Shown: positions 46,561 to 57,017 of the stretch, piece by piece
How the letters are laid out: each line of letters starts with the position of its first letter
Numbering within the stretch: the first letter of the stretch is position 1
From: Rhizobium leguminosarum
GTDB taxonomy: Bacteria > Pseudomonadota > Alphaproteobacteria > Rhizobiales > Rhizobiaceae
Assembly: GCF_001652265.1 (NCBI RefSeq)
Contig: NZ_LWBS01000022.1
Span: 62,001-126,000 of the forward strand
Direction: 5' to 3'
Length of the DNA: 64,000 bases
The notes under the pieces: model-generated
Database searches by the model: none
The model's input: only the letters and a program-made list of their open reading frames with translations
Told to the model about the DNA's origin: nothing
Program-made: the position numbers and the translations under genes

Positions 46561-47967
46561 TTACATATGGATCGGCTTGAAAAAGGTTGCGAGCGCAGCC
46601 TCTTTCACCGCTTCCGACATTGTGGGATGCGCGTGGCAGGTACGGCCGAGATCTTCCGACGAACCGCCGAACTCCATCAGTACGGCGATCTCGTGGATCA
46701 TCTCGCCGGCGCCGAAGCCGACGATATGGCCGCCGAGCACGCGGTCGGTTTCCTTGTCGGCAAGGATCTTGACGAAGCCGTCGGTCGCCAGCATCGCGCG
46801 AGCGCGGCCGTTCGCCGTGAATGGGAACTTGCCGACCTTGTAGGCGACGCCTGCCGCCTTCAGCTCTTCCTCGGTCTTGCCGACGGAAGCGATTTCCGGC
46901 TGGGTGTAGACGACGCTCGGAATGACCTCGTAGTTCACATGGCCATGCTGTCCGGCGAGGATTTCGGCAAGCGCCACGCCCTCATCTTCTGCCTTGTGCG
47001 CCAGCATCGGACCCTTGACCACATCGCCGATCGCATAGATGCCGGCGACATTGGTCTTGAAGTGACCGTCGATCTCGACACGGCCGCGATTGTCGAGCGT
47101 AACACCGGCTTCTTCGAGGCCGAGGCCCGCCGTATAGGGCTTGCGGCCGGTGGCGATCAGCACGACTTCGGCGTCGAGCGTCACCTTGTCGCCGCCCTTG
47201 ACGGGCTCGAAAGTGACCTTGGCGCCCTTGTCGCCCTTTTCGACGCCGGTGACCTTGGCGCTGAGATTGAAATCGATGCCCTGCTTGGCAAGCATACGCT
47301 GGAATTGCTTGGAGACTTCGCCGTCCATGCCGCCAAGGATGGTGTCGAGATATTCGACGACGGTGACTTTGGCGCCGAGGCGCGACCAGACGGAACCGAG
47401 CTCGAGGCCGATGACGCCGCCGCCGACGACGATCAGCGTTTCCGGCACCTTCTCCAGCGCGATGCCGCCGGTGGACGAGATGATGGTCTTTTCGTCGATT
47501 TCAACCTGCACGCCGGGAATGCCGGCGACGTCGGAGCCGGTGGCGATGACGATGTTCTTGCCTTCGATCTCCTGCACCTTGCCATCGTCGGCGGTGACGG
47601 AAACCTTGCCGGCCGAGACGATCTTGCCGATGCCCTGGAACGTATCGATCTTGTTCTTCTTGAAGAGGAAGGCGACGCCGTCGACATTCGACTTCACCGT
47701 CGCATCCTTGTGGGCCATCATATTGCCGAGATTGAGCGTCGGCGCCGGGACGTCGATACCGAGCGCGCTCATCCCGTGGCCGGCCTGATGGAACATTTCG
47801 GAGGCATGCAGCAGCGCCTTCGATGGAATGCAGCCGACGTTCAGGCAGGTGCCGCCATAGGTCGCCCGCTTTTCGACGACGGCGACCTTGAGGCCAAGCT
47901 GGGCCGCCTTGACGGCGCAGACATAGCCGCCCGGACCGGTTCCGATAATGATCACATCGTAGGACAT
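46561..47967 (-). CDS. lpdA: Dihydrolipoamide dehydrogenase (E3)
   Basis: A 468-residue flavoprotein that reoxidises the lipoyl group of E2. FAD motif IIIGTGPGGYVCAVKAAQLG, redox-active GGTCLNVGCIPSK, NAD motif VVGGGVIGLELGSVW, and active-site His in CHAHPTMSEA. ATG 47967 fits the family N terminus; the frame to 48069 is upstream noise. It serves the alpha-ketoglutarate dehydrogenase complex encoded by sucAB upstream. Confidence 0.97.
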   Translation of the reverse strand: MSYDVIIIGTGPGGYVCAVKAAQLGLKVAVVEKRATYGGTCLNVGCIPSKALLHASEMFHQAGHGMSALGIDVPAPTLNLGNMMAHKDATVKSNVDGVAFLFKKNKIDTFQGIGKIVSAGKVSVTADDGKVQEIEGKNIVIATGSDVAGIPGVQVEIDEKTIISSTGGIALEKVPETLIVVGGGVIGLELGSVWSRLGAKVTVVEYLDTILGGMDGEVSKQFQRMLAKQGIDFNLSAKVTGVEKGDKGAKVTFEPVKGGDKVTLDAEVVLIATGRKPYTAGLGLEEAGVTLDNRGRVEIDGHFKTNVAGIYAIGDVVKGPMLAHKAEDEGVALAEILAGQHGHVNYEVIPSVVYTQPEIASVGKTEEELKAAGVAYKVGKFPFTANGRARAMLATDGFVKILADKETDRVLGGHIVGFGAGEMIHEIAVLMEFGGSSEDLGRTCHAHPTMSEAVKEAALATFFKPIHM

Positions 47968-47993
47968 TGCTTCTTTCCCTTTGGATTTTTCGT

Positions 47994-48632
47994 TTAATCG
48001 GCCGCGCGCGACAAAGCGAGGCGGAAGCCGAAGCCGACGAGTGCCGCTCCGGTGATGCGGTTGAACCATTTGCCGCTGGCGATGAAGCGGTCACGGATCG
48101 CCTTGACCGTGAAGAAATAGGAGACGCCGGCAAACCAGGCGACCAGCGCCGTCGCCATGCCGATGCCGTAAGAGAACTGGATCAGCGCCGGCGTGTCGTG
48201 ATGCACGAGCGTCGAAAACAGCGACAGGAAGAACAGCACCGGCTTCGGGTTCAGCGCATTGGTGATGAAACCCATGCCAAGGCATTTCAGCATCGAGACC
48301 GGCTTGCGGTCTTCGGCCGTCACCTCGATGTCCTGCACCTTGAATCCCGGTTCGCGGAACGACTTGATGCCGAGATAGACCAGATAGGCGACGCCTGCCC
48401 ATTTGATGACAGCAAACAGCATCAGCGATTTCGACACGATCAGGCCGAGGCCGAGGATGGTGTAGCTGATATGGAAGAGCAGGGAGAAGCCCATGCCGAG
48501 CCCGGTCATGATGGCGGCGCGTCGCCCATGCACGATGCTCTGGCGCAGGATAACGGCAAAATCGGCGCCCGGCACGACGATGAAGATCGAAAAGACGGCC
48601 ATCAGGCCGAGGAATTCGAGAATATATTGCAT
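47994..48632 (-). CDS. LysE/RhtB family amino acid exporter
   Basis: A 212-residue membrane protein with about six hydrophobic segments and the LysE signature VVPGADFAVILRQSIVHGRRAAIMTGLGMG near the N terminus. It would export amino acids or homoserine-like compounds. It lies 26 bp upstream of lpdA on the same strand. Confidence 0.9.
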   Translation of the reverse strand: MQYILEFLGLMAVFSIFIVVPGADFAVILRQSIVHGRRAAIMTGLGMGFSLLFHISYTILGLGLIVSKSLMLFAVIKWAGVAYLVYLGIKSFREPGFKVQDIEVTAEDRKPVSMLKCLGMGFITNALNPKPVLFFLSLFSTLVHHDTPALIQFSYGIGMATALVAWFAGVSYFFTVKAIRDRFIASGKWFNRITGAALVGFGFRLALSRAAD

Positions 48633-48654
48633 GCTGTTTTTCGCTCCGTCGGTC

Positions 48655-48769
48655 TAGAGCATGATGCCGAAAAGTGTGAGCGGTTTTCGGACGAAGTCAT
48701 GCTCTAACTCTTTAACTTAGAACAGGATTCAGATTTTAGGCCGACCCGGCCTAAAATCATCCTGTTCTA
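48655..48769. repeat. RIME-like element, two palindromes, inverted orientation
   Basis: TAGAGCATGATG ... CATGCTCTA, then the linker and TTTTAGGCCG/CGGCCTAAAA near the right end, in the opposite orientation to the copies at 1721, 11454 and 16619. Its right edge CTA at 48767-48769 is the TAG stop of the SDR gene. Confidence 0.88.
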
Positions 48770-49519
48770 GCGGCCGCCGCTCACATTGAGGATCGCGCCG
48801 GTTATATAGGAAGCCGAAGGAGACAGAAGGTAGAGGATCGCATCCGCCACCTCCTCGGGCGTGCCCGCGCGCTGCATCGGGATCGACGGCGCCAGCTCGC
48901 GCGGCCGATCCGGCAGGCCGCCGGAGGCATGGAGGTCGGTTTCGATGACGCCGGGCCTTATCGCATTCACGCGGATGCCCTCGGCAGCGACCTCGCGCGC
49001 CAGCCCGACGGTGAAGGTGTCGATCGCCGCCTTCGAAGCGGCATAGTCGACATACTGCGTCGCCGAGCCGAGGATCGCCGCCATCGACGAGATATTGACG
49101 ATCGCCCCGCCCTGCCCGCCATGCCGGCTCGACATCCGGCGTATGGCCTCTGCGGCGCAGAGTATGGAGCCGGTCACATTGACGCGCAGCATGCGCTCGA
49201 TTCGCTCCGCCGACATATCGTCGACGCGTTTGGGATAATCGACGATGCCGGCATTGTTGACGAGCCCGTCGAGCCGGCCGAAATGCCGGTCGACCGCCGT
49301 AAACATCGAGACGATATCCGCTGCCTTGCCGACATCGCCTTGGATTGCCACGGCCTCACCGCCGCTTGCGGCGATCGAAGCCACGACGGCATCCGCGGCT
49401 TGACGGTTGGCGGCGTAGTTCACCGCGACACGCCAGCCCTGGCGCGCGGCAAGCCGTGAAGCCGCGGCGCCGATACCCCGGCTTCCGCCGGTAATGAGAA
49501 CAACAGGTGTATCGCTCAT
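48767..49519 (-). CDS. Short-chain dehydrogenase/reductase
   Basis: A 250-residue classical SDR: VVLITGGSRGIGAAASRLA at the N terminus, NNAGIVD, NISSMAAILG with the catalytic Ser, YVDYAASKAA with the active-site Tyr and Lys, and the typical YITGAILNVSGGR end. ATG 49519 follows AAGGAG at good spacing and overlaps the stop of the upstream gene by ATGA. Substrate unknown. The stop codon is the end of the RIME-like element. Confidence 0.9.
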   Translation of the reverse strand: MSDTPVVLITGGSRGIGAAASRLAARQGWRVAVNYAANRQAADAVVASIAASGGEAVAIQGDVGKAADIVSMFTAVDRHFGRLDGLVNNAGIVDYPKRVDDMSAERIERMLRVNVTGSILCAAEAIRRMSSRHGGQGGAIVNISSMAAILGSATQYVDYAASKAAIDTFTVGLAREVAAEGIRVNAIRPGVIETDLHASGGLPDRPRELAPSIPMQRAGTPEEVADAILYLLSPSASYITGAILNVSGGR

Positions 49520-50046
49520 GTCGCACACTCCTTAAATGTCAGCACGTCCCAGGGTGCCACCACGGCCTTGCCCTCACCCCAGGCGTTGGATTCGCGGATG
49601 GCGGGACCAAGGCCGGGAAGCACGAGCTTTTCGGCCGCTTCGGCGCCTTCGGGCTGCAGATTGTCCATCTCGCCCTCGGCATCCATGCCGTAGACAGCGC
49701 CCTGCCAGACCGTGCAGGCATTGAGATCGGCGCCGGTCGCATCACCCTCGGGGCAGTTGAACATCAGGATGCCGATGGCGCGCACCGGATCTTCCGACGG
49801 CATGACATAACCGTCCATCACGACGGGGGTTTTGAGCGCGCTGACCTTGAATTGGTTACTGGCGGCGGCCGATGGAGAGTTCAGCGGTGCAAAGCGCAAT
49901 TCATAGGCACCGTCGCGATCGACGTAGACGGCCTGCTCCTGTTTGCATGCGGCACCGAACGTGGACGCCGGAACGGCGAAAAACGTGGCGGCTGCGATTG
50001 CGGCCACGCCTATCCGTGTCGCCGTGATCCTGATCCTTCCGCTCAT
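49516..50046 (-). CDS. Secreted protein of unknown function
   Basis: A 176-residue protein with a signal peptide (RIGVAAIAAATFFAVPASTFGA). The mature part has three cysteines and GYVMPSEDPVRAIGILMFNCPEG. Linked by 4-nt overlaps to the DUF4241 gene upstream and the SDR downstream. I do not recognise the family. Confidence 0.75.
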   Translation of the reverse strand: MSGRIRITATRIGVAAIAAATFFAVPASTFGAACKQEQAVYVDRDGAYELRFAPLNSPSAAASNQFKVSALKTPVVMDGYVMPSEDPVRAIGILMFNCPEGDATGADLNACTVWQGAVYGMDAEGEMDNLQPEGAEAAEKLVLPGLGPAIRESNAWGEGKAVVAPWDVLTFKECAT

Positions 50047-50792
50047 TGCACCTTCGGCTCCCTCCGCCCGTCGGCATTCTCGACAACGCTGAAATCCGTC
50101 AGCAGCACCAGTGCGCGGCCGTCCTTGTCGAGCCCCCAGAAGACCGGATAGAAACCGTCGCCCCAGCCGCTCCAGAACACCGCGACATTGCCTCGTCTGC
50201 CGGCGACCGGCCGGTGCAGCGCATAAGTGCCCTTGTTCGCCTCGAGGTCCGACGCCAGCACGTCGTCGTAATAGTTGACGTCGGAATCCGCTTTCTGCGC
50301 CTGCACCTGCTTTTCGCGTTCTCCAATCAAATCAAGCGTATCGGCATCCATGTAGCAGCCGAGGCCGGCATCGACGGGGTAGCCGAAGATCTCGCCGTCC
50401 TTCAGCGTCGCCGGGTCCTGCCCGGGCAGGACCGCAAGCTCCCAATGATCCGGCTTGCCCTCGGCAAACCGCATGCTGGCGGCCGCGATACGCCCGAAGG
50501 CCTGGTAGAGCGTCACCGGATACTCGCCCGGCGCAACCGTTCTTGCGAGTGCCGGACGATCAGGCTGGGCGAGCGGATCGGCGGCAACGATGCGCCCTGA
50601 TGTCAGCTCGACATTGCCCATATGGATCGCGCCGATCGACCGGCCGGAGAGTTCGGCGTCACTGAGCGCCACCAGCTCGAAATTGCTGCTTGCCTTGCTG
50701 ATGTCCCATCCGGCTGCCGATGCGGAGACCGGAATATGCGCGGCGGCAGCGCAAAGAAGAAGGCGCGCCGCTCGCATGATCCGGTTCCGCAT
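50043..50792 (-). CDS. DUF4241 family secreted protein
   Basis: A 249-residue protein with a signal peptide (LLLCAAAAHIPVSASAAG). The body contains the DUF4241 hallmarks SGRIVAADPLAQPDRPALARTVAPGEYPVTLYQAF and FWSGWGDGFYPVFWGLD. ATG 50777 (15 nt in) is an alternative start. It lies 13 bp after sucB on the same strand, so it may be read with it. Function unknown. Confidence 0.8.
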   Translation of the reverse strand: MRNRIMRAARLLLCAAAAHIPVSASAAGWDISKASSNFELVALSDAELSGRSIGAIHMGNVELTSGRIVAADPLAQPDRPALARTVAPGEYPVTLYQAFGRIAAASMRFAEGKPDHWELAVLPGQDPATLKDGEIFGYPVDAGLGCYMDADTLDLIGEREKQVQAQKADSDVNYYDDVLASDLEANKGTYALHRPVAGRRGNVAVFWSGWGDGFYPVFWGLDKDGRALVLLTDFSVVENADGRREPKVQ

Positions 50793-50805
50793 CGAAAGCG
50801 CTCCC

Positions 50806-52083
<1,278 letters not shown>

Positions 52084-52122
52084 TGTTCAGATCCTGATTT
52101 CGTGTGTTTTCGTTTATGCGTT

Positions 52123-52431
52123 TCAGACGGCGGGCGGCCGTGAGATGATCGAGGGCATCGGCAGGATATCGAAGCGGAAACCGAAACCGGAAGCGATGAT
52201 CGGATCGCCATCGGCAAGAAGCTGCGCCGCCGCCTGATCCTCAACCTCGACGATCGCCATGCCCCAGGCGCCTTCACCCTCGAAGACAGGACCGACGATG
52301 ATCGCCGATCCCGCAAGGGCGTTCCGATGCCAGTATTCGGCATGGCGTTTCATCGCCGCCATTTCCTCCCCGGTCCCGTCATGCGGGAAAGTGGGGCGCG
52401 GCGGCTGCAGTCTCAGAAAGAAATAAGCCAT
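52123..52431 (-). CDS. YciI-like (YCII domain) protein
   Basis: A 102-residue protein with the YCII pattern: FFLRLQPPRPTFPHDGTGEEMAAMKRHAEYWHRNALAGSAIIVGPVFEG and AQLLADGDPIIASGFGFRFDILP. It sits between sucA and sucB with gaps of 15 and 39 bp. Such proteins have a ferredoxin-like fold; some act as dehalogenase-like or stress proteins. Role here unknown. Confidence 0.85.
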   Translation of the reverse strand: MAYFFLRLQPPRPTFPHDGTGEEMAAMKRHAEYWHRNALAGSAIIVGPVFEGEGAWGMAIVEVEDQAAAQLLADGDPIIASGFGFRFDILPMPSIISRPPAV

Positions 52432-52446
52432 TGCGCGCCCCTTGTT

Positions 52447-55431
52447 TTAACCGCCCAATGCATCCTCGAGGAATGCGGCGAGCTGCGACAGATGCTTGGA
52501 CATCAGGCCCGTCGCCGGCGAGGCGGCGGCCGGACGGCCGGTATAGCGGACGCGCTGGTACTTCGCATCGATGTGGGCGAGCACCCATTCGAGGAAGGGG
52601 TCGATGAACGACCATGCGCCCATGTTCTTCGGCTCTTCCTGGCACCAGACCATCTCGGCATTGCGGAAGCGCGACAGCTCGTTGATCAGCGCCTTAGCCG
52701 GGAACGGATAGAGCTGTTCGACACGTAAGAGATAGACGTCGTCGATACCGCGCTTTTCACGCTCTTCGAGAAGATCGTAATAGACCTTGCCGGAGCACAT
52801 GACGACGCGGCGGATCTTGTTGTCCTTCTGCAGCTTAATTGGGCCGTCCTTGATCACCTCGGCATCGTCCCAGAGCAGGCGATGGAAGGCGGATTCGCCG
52901 GCCATTTCGGCAAGCGTCGAGACCGCCCGCTTGTGGCGCAGTAGCGACTTCGGCGTCATCAGGACCAGCGGCTTGCGGAAGTCACGCTTCAGCTGCCGGC
53001 GCAGGATGTGGAAGTAGTTCGCCGGCGTGGTGACGTTGGCGACCTGCATGTTGTCTTCGGCGCAAAGCTGCAGGAAACGCTCGAGGCGGGCCGAGGAGTG
53101 TTCCGGACCCTGGCCCTCATAGCCGTGCGGCAGCAGGCAGACGAGGCCCGACATGCGCAGCCACTTGCGTTCGCCCGACGAGATGAACTGGTCGAAGACC
53201 ACCTGCGCGCCGTTGGCGAAATCGCCGAACTGCGCTTCCCACAGCGTCAGCGCATTCGGGCGGGCGAGCGAATAGCCATATTCGAAGCCGAGCACGGCCT
53301 CTTCCGAAAGCATCGAATTGATGACTTCGTAGCGCCCCTGCGTCGGCGAAAGATTGGCGAGCGGGATGTAGCGCTCTTCGGTTTCCTGATCGTAGAGAAC
53401 GGAGTGGCGCTGCGAGAAGGTGCCGCGCTCACAATCCTGACCGGAAAGGCGGATTTTGCTGCCTTCGACGCAGAGCGCACCGAAGGAGAGCGCTTCCGCC
53501 ATCGCCCAGTCGATACCCTCGCCGGTGGCGATCATATTGGCGCGGTTTTCCATGAAGCGCTGGATCGTCCGGTGCGCGTTGAAGCCCGCCGGGATCTCAG
53601 AGAGCTTGCGGCCGATCTCCTTCAGCGTCTTCATCGGCACGGCGGTCTTGCCGCGGCGCTGCTCGTCGGCATTGTCGGCCGTGCGCAGGCCCGACCACTC
53701 GCCGTCCAGCCAGTCGGCCTTGTTCGGCTTGTACTGCTGGCCGGCCTCGAATTCCTGTTCGAGATGGAGGCGCCAATCGGCCTTCATCTTCTCGACTTCG
53801 CCGTCGGTGAGAAGGCCCTCGGCGACGAGGCGGGCCGCATAAAGCTGCAGCACGGTCTTGTGGGCGCGGATCACCTTGTACATCTTCGGCTGCGTGAAGG
53901 ACGGTTCGTCGCCTTCATTGTGGCCGTAGCGGCGGTAGCAGAAGAGGTCAAGCACAACAGGCTTGTGGAACTTCATGCGGAATTCGGTGGCGATCTTCGC
54001 CCCATAAACCACCGCTTCCGGATCGTCGCCGTTGACGTGCAGGATCGGCGCCTCGATCATCTTGGCGACGTCGGACGGATAAGGCGACGAGCGCGAGAAG
54101 GCCGGGTTCGTGGTGAAGCCGATCTGGTTATTGATGATCACATGCATGGTGCCGGCGACGCGGTGGCCGCGCAGACCGGAAAGGCCGAGGATTTCGGCAA
54201 TGACACCCTGGCCGGCAAAGGCCGCGTCGCCATGGATCAGCAGCGGCAGAACCTTGGCGCGTTCGGAAAGCGGAATGATGTCGCCATCCCAGACGGTGGC
54301 GTTCATATCCTGCTTGGCGCGGGCCTTGCCCATGACGACGGGATCGACGATTTCGAGATGCGAGGGGTTCGCCGTCAGCGAAACGTGGATCTTGTTGCCG
54401 TCGAATTCGCGGTCCGAGGAGGCGCCGAGATGGTACTTGACGTCGCCCGAGCCCTCGACCTCGTCGGGTGCGGCCGAGCCGCCCTTGAACTCGTGGAAGA
54501 TCGCCCGGTGCGGCTTGCCCATAACTTGGGAGAGCACATTCAGGCGGCCGCGATGGGCCATGCCGAACACGGCTTCCTTGAGGCCGAGATGACCGCCGCG
54601 CTTGAGGATCTGCTCCAGCGCCGGGATCAGCGATTCGCCGCCGTCGAGGCCGAAACGCTTCGTGCCCTTGAACTTGACGTCGAGGAACTGCTCGTAGCCT
54701 TCGGCTTCGACGAGCTTGGCAAGGATCGCCTTCTTGCCTTCCGGCGTGAAGGCCACACCCTTGTCCGGTCCTTCGATGCGCTCCTGGATCCAGGCCTTCT
54801 CTTCCGGATTGGAGATATGCATGAATTCGACGCCGAGCGTCGAGCAATAGGTGCGCTCGAGGATTTCGATCATCTCGCGGATGGTCGCGTATTCCAAGCC
54901 GAGCACGTTGTCGATGAAGATCTTGCGATCGTAATCGGCGGCCGTGAAACCGTAATTCTCCGCCGACAGCTCGTGATAGTCGTCAACGGGAGCGGCGATG
55001 CCGAGCGGGTCGAGCTTGGCATGAAGGTGGCCGCGCATGCGGTAGGCGCGGATCATCATGATGGCGCGCACGGAATCGCGCGTCGCCTGCAGCACCTCGG
55101 TGCTGTCGGCAGGCTTGCCCTGAGCTTCGGCCTTGGCCTTGACCTTGGTCTCGATCACCTTCTCGACGATGCCCCAGTCGCCATCGAGAGCCGATACCAG
55201 ATCGCCGCCCGCCGGAATCGGCCAGTTCTTCTTGCGCCAGGAAGCCCCCTTGGCCGCCCTCTTCACATCGCTGGGATCCTCCTCCAGCGCCTTGAAGAAG
55301 GACCGCCACTGATCGTCGACCGATGCCGGATCCTCTTCATACCGCGCATAAAGCTGCTCGATATAGGCAGCGTTAGCGCCATCCAGAAACGAGGTGATCT
55401 GAAACTGCTCGTTGGCTTCTTGCCGTGCCAT
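52447..55431 (-). CDS. sucA: 2-oxoglutarate dehydrogenase E1 component
   Basis: A 994-residue thiamine-diphosphate enzyme. N-terminal FLDGANAAYIEQLYARYEEDPASVDDQWRSFF is the family's E2-binding helix; the TPP site region (GMAHRGRLNVLSQVMGK, HGDAAFAGQGVIAE) and C-terminal transketolase domain follow. ATG 55431 gives the family N terminus; the extra 33 residues to 55530 are not conserved. It decarboxylates 2-oxoglutarate in the TCA cycle. Confidence 0.97.
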   Translation of the reverse strand: MARQEANEQFQITSFLDGANAAYIEQLYARYEEDPASVDDQWRSFFKALEEDPSDVKRAAKGASWRKKNWPIPAGGDLVSALDGDWGIVEKVIETKVKAKAEAQGKPADSTEVLQATRDSVRAIMMIRAYRMRGHLHAKLDPLGIAAPVDDYHELSAENYGFTAADYDRKIFIDNVLGLEYATIREMIEILERTYCSTLGVEFMHISNPEEKAWIQERIEGPDKGVAFTPEGKKAILAKLVEAEGYEQFLDVKFKGTKRFGLDGGESLIPALEQILKRGGHLGLKEAVFGMAHRGRLNVLSQVMGKPHRAIFHEFKGGSAAPDEVEGSGDVKYHLGASSDREFDGNKIHVSLTANPSHLEIVDPVVMGKARAKQDMNATVWDGDIIPLSERAKVLPLLIHGDAAFAGQGVIAEILGLSGLRGHRVAGTMHVIINNQIGFTTNPAFSRSSPYPSDVAKMIEAPILHVNGDDPEAVVYGAKIATEFRMKFHKPVVLDLFCYRRYGHNEGDEPSFTQPKMYKVIRAHKTVLQLYAARLVAEGLLTDGEVEKMKADWRLHLEQEFEAGQQYKPNKADWLDGEWSGLRTADNADEQRRGKTAVPMKTLKEIGRKLSEIPAGFNAHRTIQRFMENRANMIATGEGIDWAMAEALSFGALCVEGSKIRLSGQDCERGTFSQRHSVLYDQETEERYIPLANLSPTQGRYEVINSMLSEEAVLGFEYGYSLARPNALTLWEAQFGDFANGAQVVFDQFISSGERKWLRMSGLVCLLPHGYEGQGPEHSSARLERFLQLCAEDNMQVANVTTPANYFHILRRQLKRDFRKPLVLMTPKSLLRHKRAVSTLAEMAGESAFHRLLWDDAEVIKDGPIKLQKDNKIRRVVMCSGKVYYDLLEEREKRGIDDVYLLRVEQLYPFPAKALINELSRFRNAEMVWCQEEPKNMGAWSFIDPFLEWVLAHIDAKYQRVRYTGRPAAASPATGLMSKHLSQLAAFLEDALGG

Positions 55432-55601
55432 GGTGATATGCGGACGCTTCCGTCCGCCTCCTGACTTTGATGAATTTGCCGGTTTGATGGCCGGCTGCCG
55501 CATTCCGATTGCCGCCTGTCCGCGGCGCATCTGCTGGTCTCGTGTCGTCGAGGCCGGGCGGAAAGCGCAAATGCCGTTCCTCCGCCCGGTCTATGGGTGG
55601 C

Positions 55602-56504
55602 TTAGCCCTTGAGGACTTCAACCAGCGTCTTGCCGAGGCGGGCCGGGGATGGCGATACCTTGATGCCCGCCGATTCCATCGCCGCGATCTTCGATTCCGC
55701 ATCACCCTTGCCGCCGGAAACCACAGCGCCGGCATGGCCCATGGTGCGGCCCTTCGGCGCCGTACGCCCGGCAATGAAGCCAGCCATCGGCTTCTTGCGG
55801 CCCTTCTTGGCTTCGTCCTTGAGGAACTGGGCTGCGTCTTCTTCAGCCGCACCACCGATTTCGCCGATCATGATGATCGACTGGGTGGCTTCGTCGGCCA
55901 GGAACATTTCCAGGACGTCGATGAACTCGGTGCCCTTGACCGGGTCCCCGCCGATGCCGACGGCCGTCGTCTGGCCGAGACCTTCGTTGGAGGTCTGGAA
56001 CACGGCTTCATAGGTCAGCGTGCCCGAGCGGGAAACGATACCGACCGAACCCTTGCGGAAGATCGAGCCCGGCATGATGCCGATCTTGCATTCTTCCGGC
56101 GTCAGGATGCCCGGGCAGTTGGGGCCGAGCAGGCGCGACTTGGAGCGGTCGAGGCGAGCCTTGACCCGCACCATGTCCATGACGGGAATGCCTTCGGTGA
56201 TGCAGGTTATGAACGGGATCTCGGCGTCGACCGCCTCGATAATCGCGTCAGCAGCGCCGGCCGGCGGAACATAGATGACGGTCGCGTTGGCGCCGGTCTT
56301 TTCTTTGCCTTCGGCAACGGTTGCGAAGATCGGCAGGTTTTCGCCCTTTGCGCCGGTCCAGGTTTCGCCGCCCTTCTTCGGGTGGATACCGCCGACCATC
56401 TGGGTGCCGTAATAAGCGAGCGCCTGTTCGGTGTGGAACGTGCCGGTCTTGCCGGTTAGGCCCTGAACGAGAACCTTGGTGTCTTTGTTGACGAGAATGG
56501 ACAT
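55602..56504 (-). CDS. sucD: Succinyl-CoA synthetase alpha subunit
   Basis: A 300-residue subunit with the CoA-binding fold ([29 protein letters not shown]) and the phosphorylated His in [20 protein letters not shown] 56504 is the conserved start. It is separated from sucC by an unrelated DUF1579 gene. A long hairpin (55554-55589) lies just downstream, before sucA. Confidence 0.97.
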   Translation of the reverse strand: MSILVNKDTKVLVQGLTGKTGTFHTEQALAYYGTQMVGGIHPKKGGETWTGAKGENLPIFATVAEGKEKTGANATVIYVPPAGAADAIIEAVDAEIPFITCITEGIPVMDMVRVKARLDRSKSRLLGPNCPGILTPEECKIGIMPGSIFRKGSVGIVSRSGTLTYEAVFQTSNEGLGQTTAVGIGGDPVKGTEFIDVLEMFLADEATQSIIMIGEIGGAAEEDAAQFLKDEAKKGRKKPMAGFIAGRTAPKGRTMGHAGAVVSGGKGDAESKIAAMESAGIKVSPSPARLGKTLVEVLKG

Positions 56505-56517
56505 GCGAGGCCTTTGT

Positions 56518-57009
56518 TTAGGAGAGGTTGGAAGACGTGGAGGACGCGCGACGATAGACGCCGCTGACGACCTCCTGCCAAGTATCACTGCCTGCAGGCG
56601 AAAAGCTGACGCCCATCCGGTAGCAGTCTTCATTTTCAAATGTGAATACGGTGCGCTGGCTGCCGCGCGGCGAAGTCTTCATCAGCACAAGCTCATTGTC
56701 GTTCCACTCGCCGGACGCCGGCACGGGCGGCGCAAAACCTGCGGTGTCGAACTGGTAGAGTTTGTAGGTCTGGTCCGAAGCATCGAAGCCGAAAACATTT
56801 CGCGCCTCGAACGAAACAGTACCATCGCGCGTCTGGCGATAGCGCTGCTCGAGAAAGAACCCGCCGAACAACGCCTCACCCGAAAACTCAGCACTGGCCT
56901 TGCCTTCACTCGTCCACGCCGACGCCGCGACACGCTCGTCCCCTTCCCACACGCCCGCGAAGGCGTTGAGGCGGAAATGAGCAGCGGAGGGCGTGGACTG
57001 GAAGGCCAT
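56518..57009 (-). CDS. DUF1579-like protein between sucC and sucD
   Basis: A 163-residue protein with [11 protein letters not shown] near the N terminus, then [36 protein letters not shown], a lipocalin-like beta pattern seen in DUF1579/nitrobindin-like proteins. No signal peptide. Gaps to sucC and sucD are 8 and 13 bp. Function unknown; its place between two subunits of one enzyme makes co-expression near certain. Confidence 0.85.
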   Translation of the reverse strand: MAFQSTPSAAHFRLNAFAGVWEGDERVAASAWTSEGKASAEFSGEALFGGFFLEQRYRQTRDGTVSFEARNVFGFDASDQTYKLYQFDTAGFAPPVPASGEWNDNELVLMKTSPRGSQRTVFTFENEDCYRMGVSFSPAGSDTWQEVVSGVYRRASSTSSNLS

Positions 57010-57017
57010 GATCGTTC

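Noticed and set aside
53008..55464. An 818-residue plus-strand open frame opposite sucA
   Set aside because: It lies fully antisense to sucA, is Ala/Arg/Asp-rich low-complexity protein without motifs, and arises from the high GC and codon bias of the real gene.
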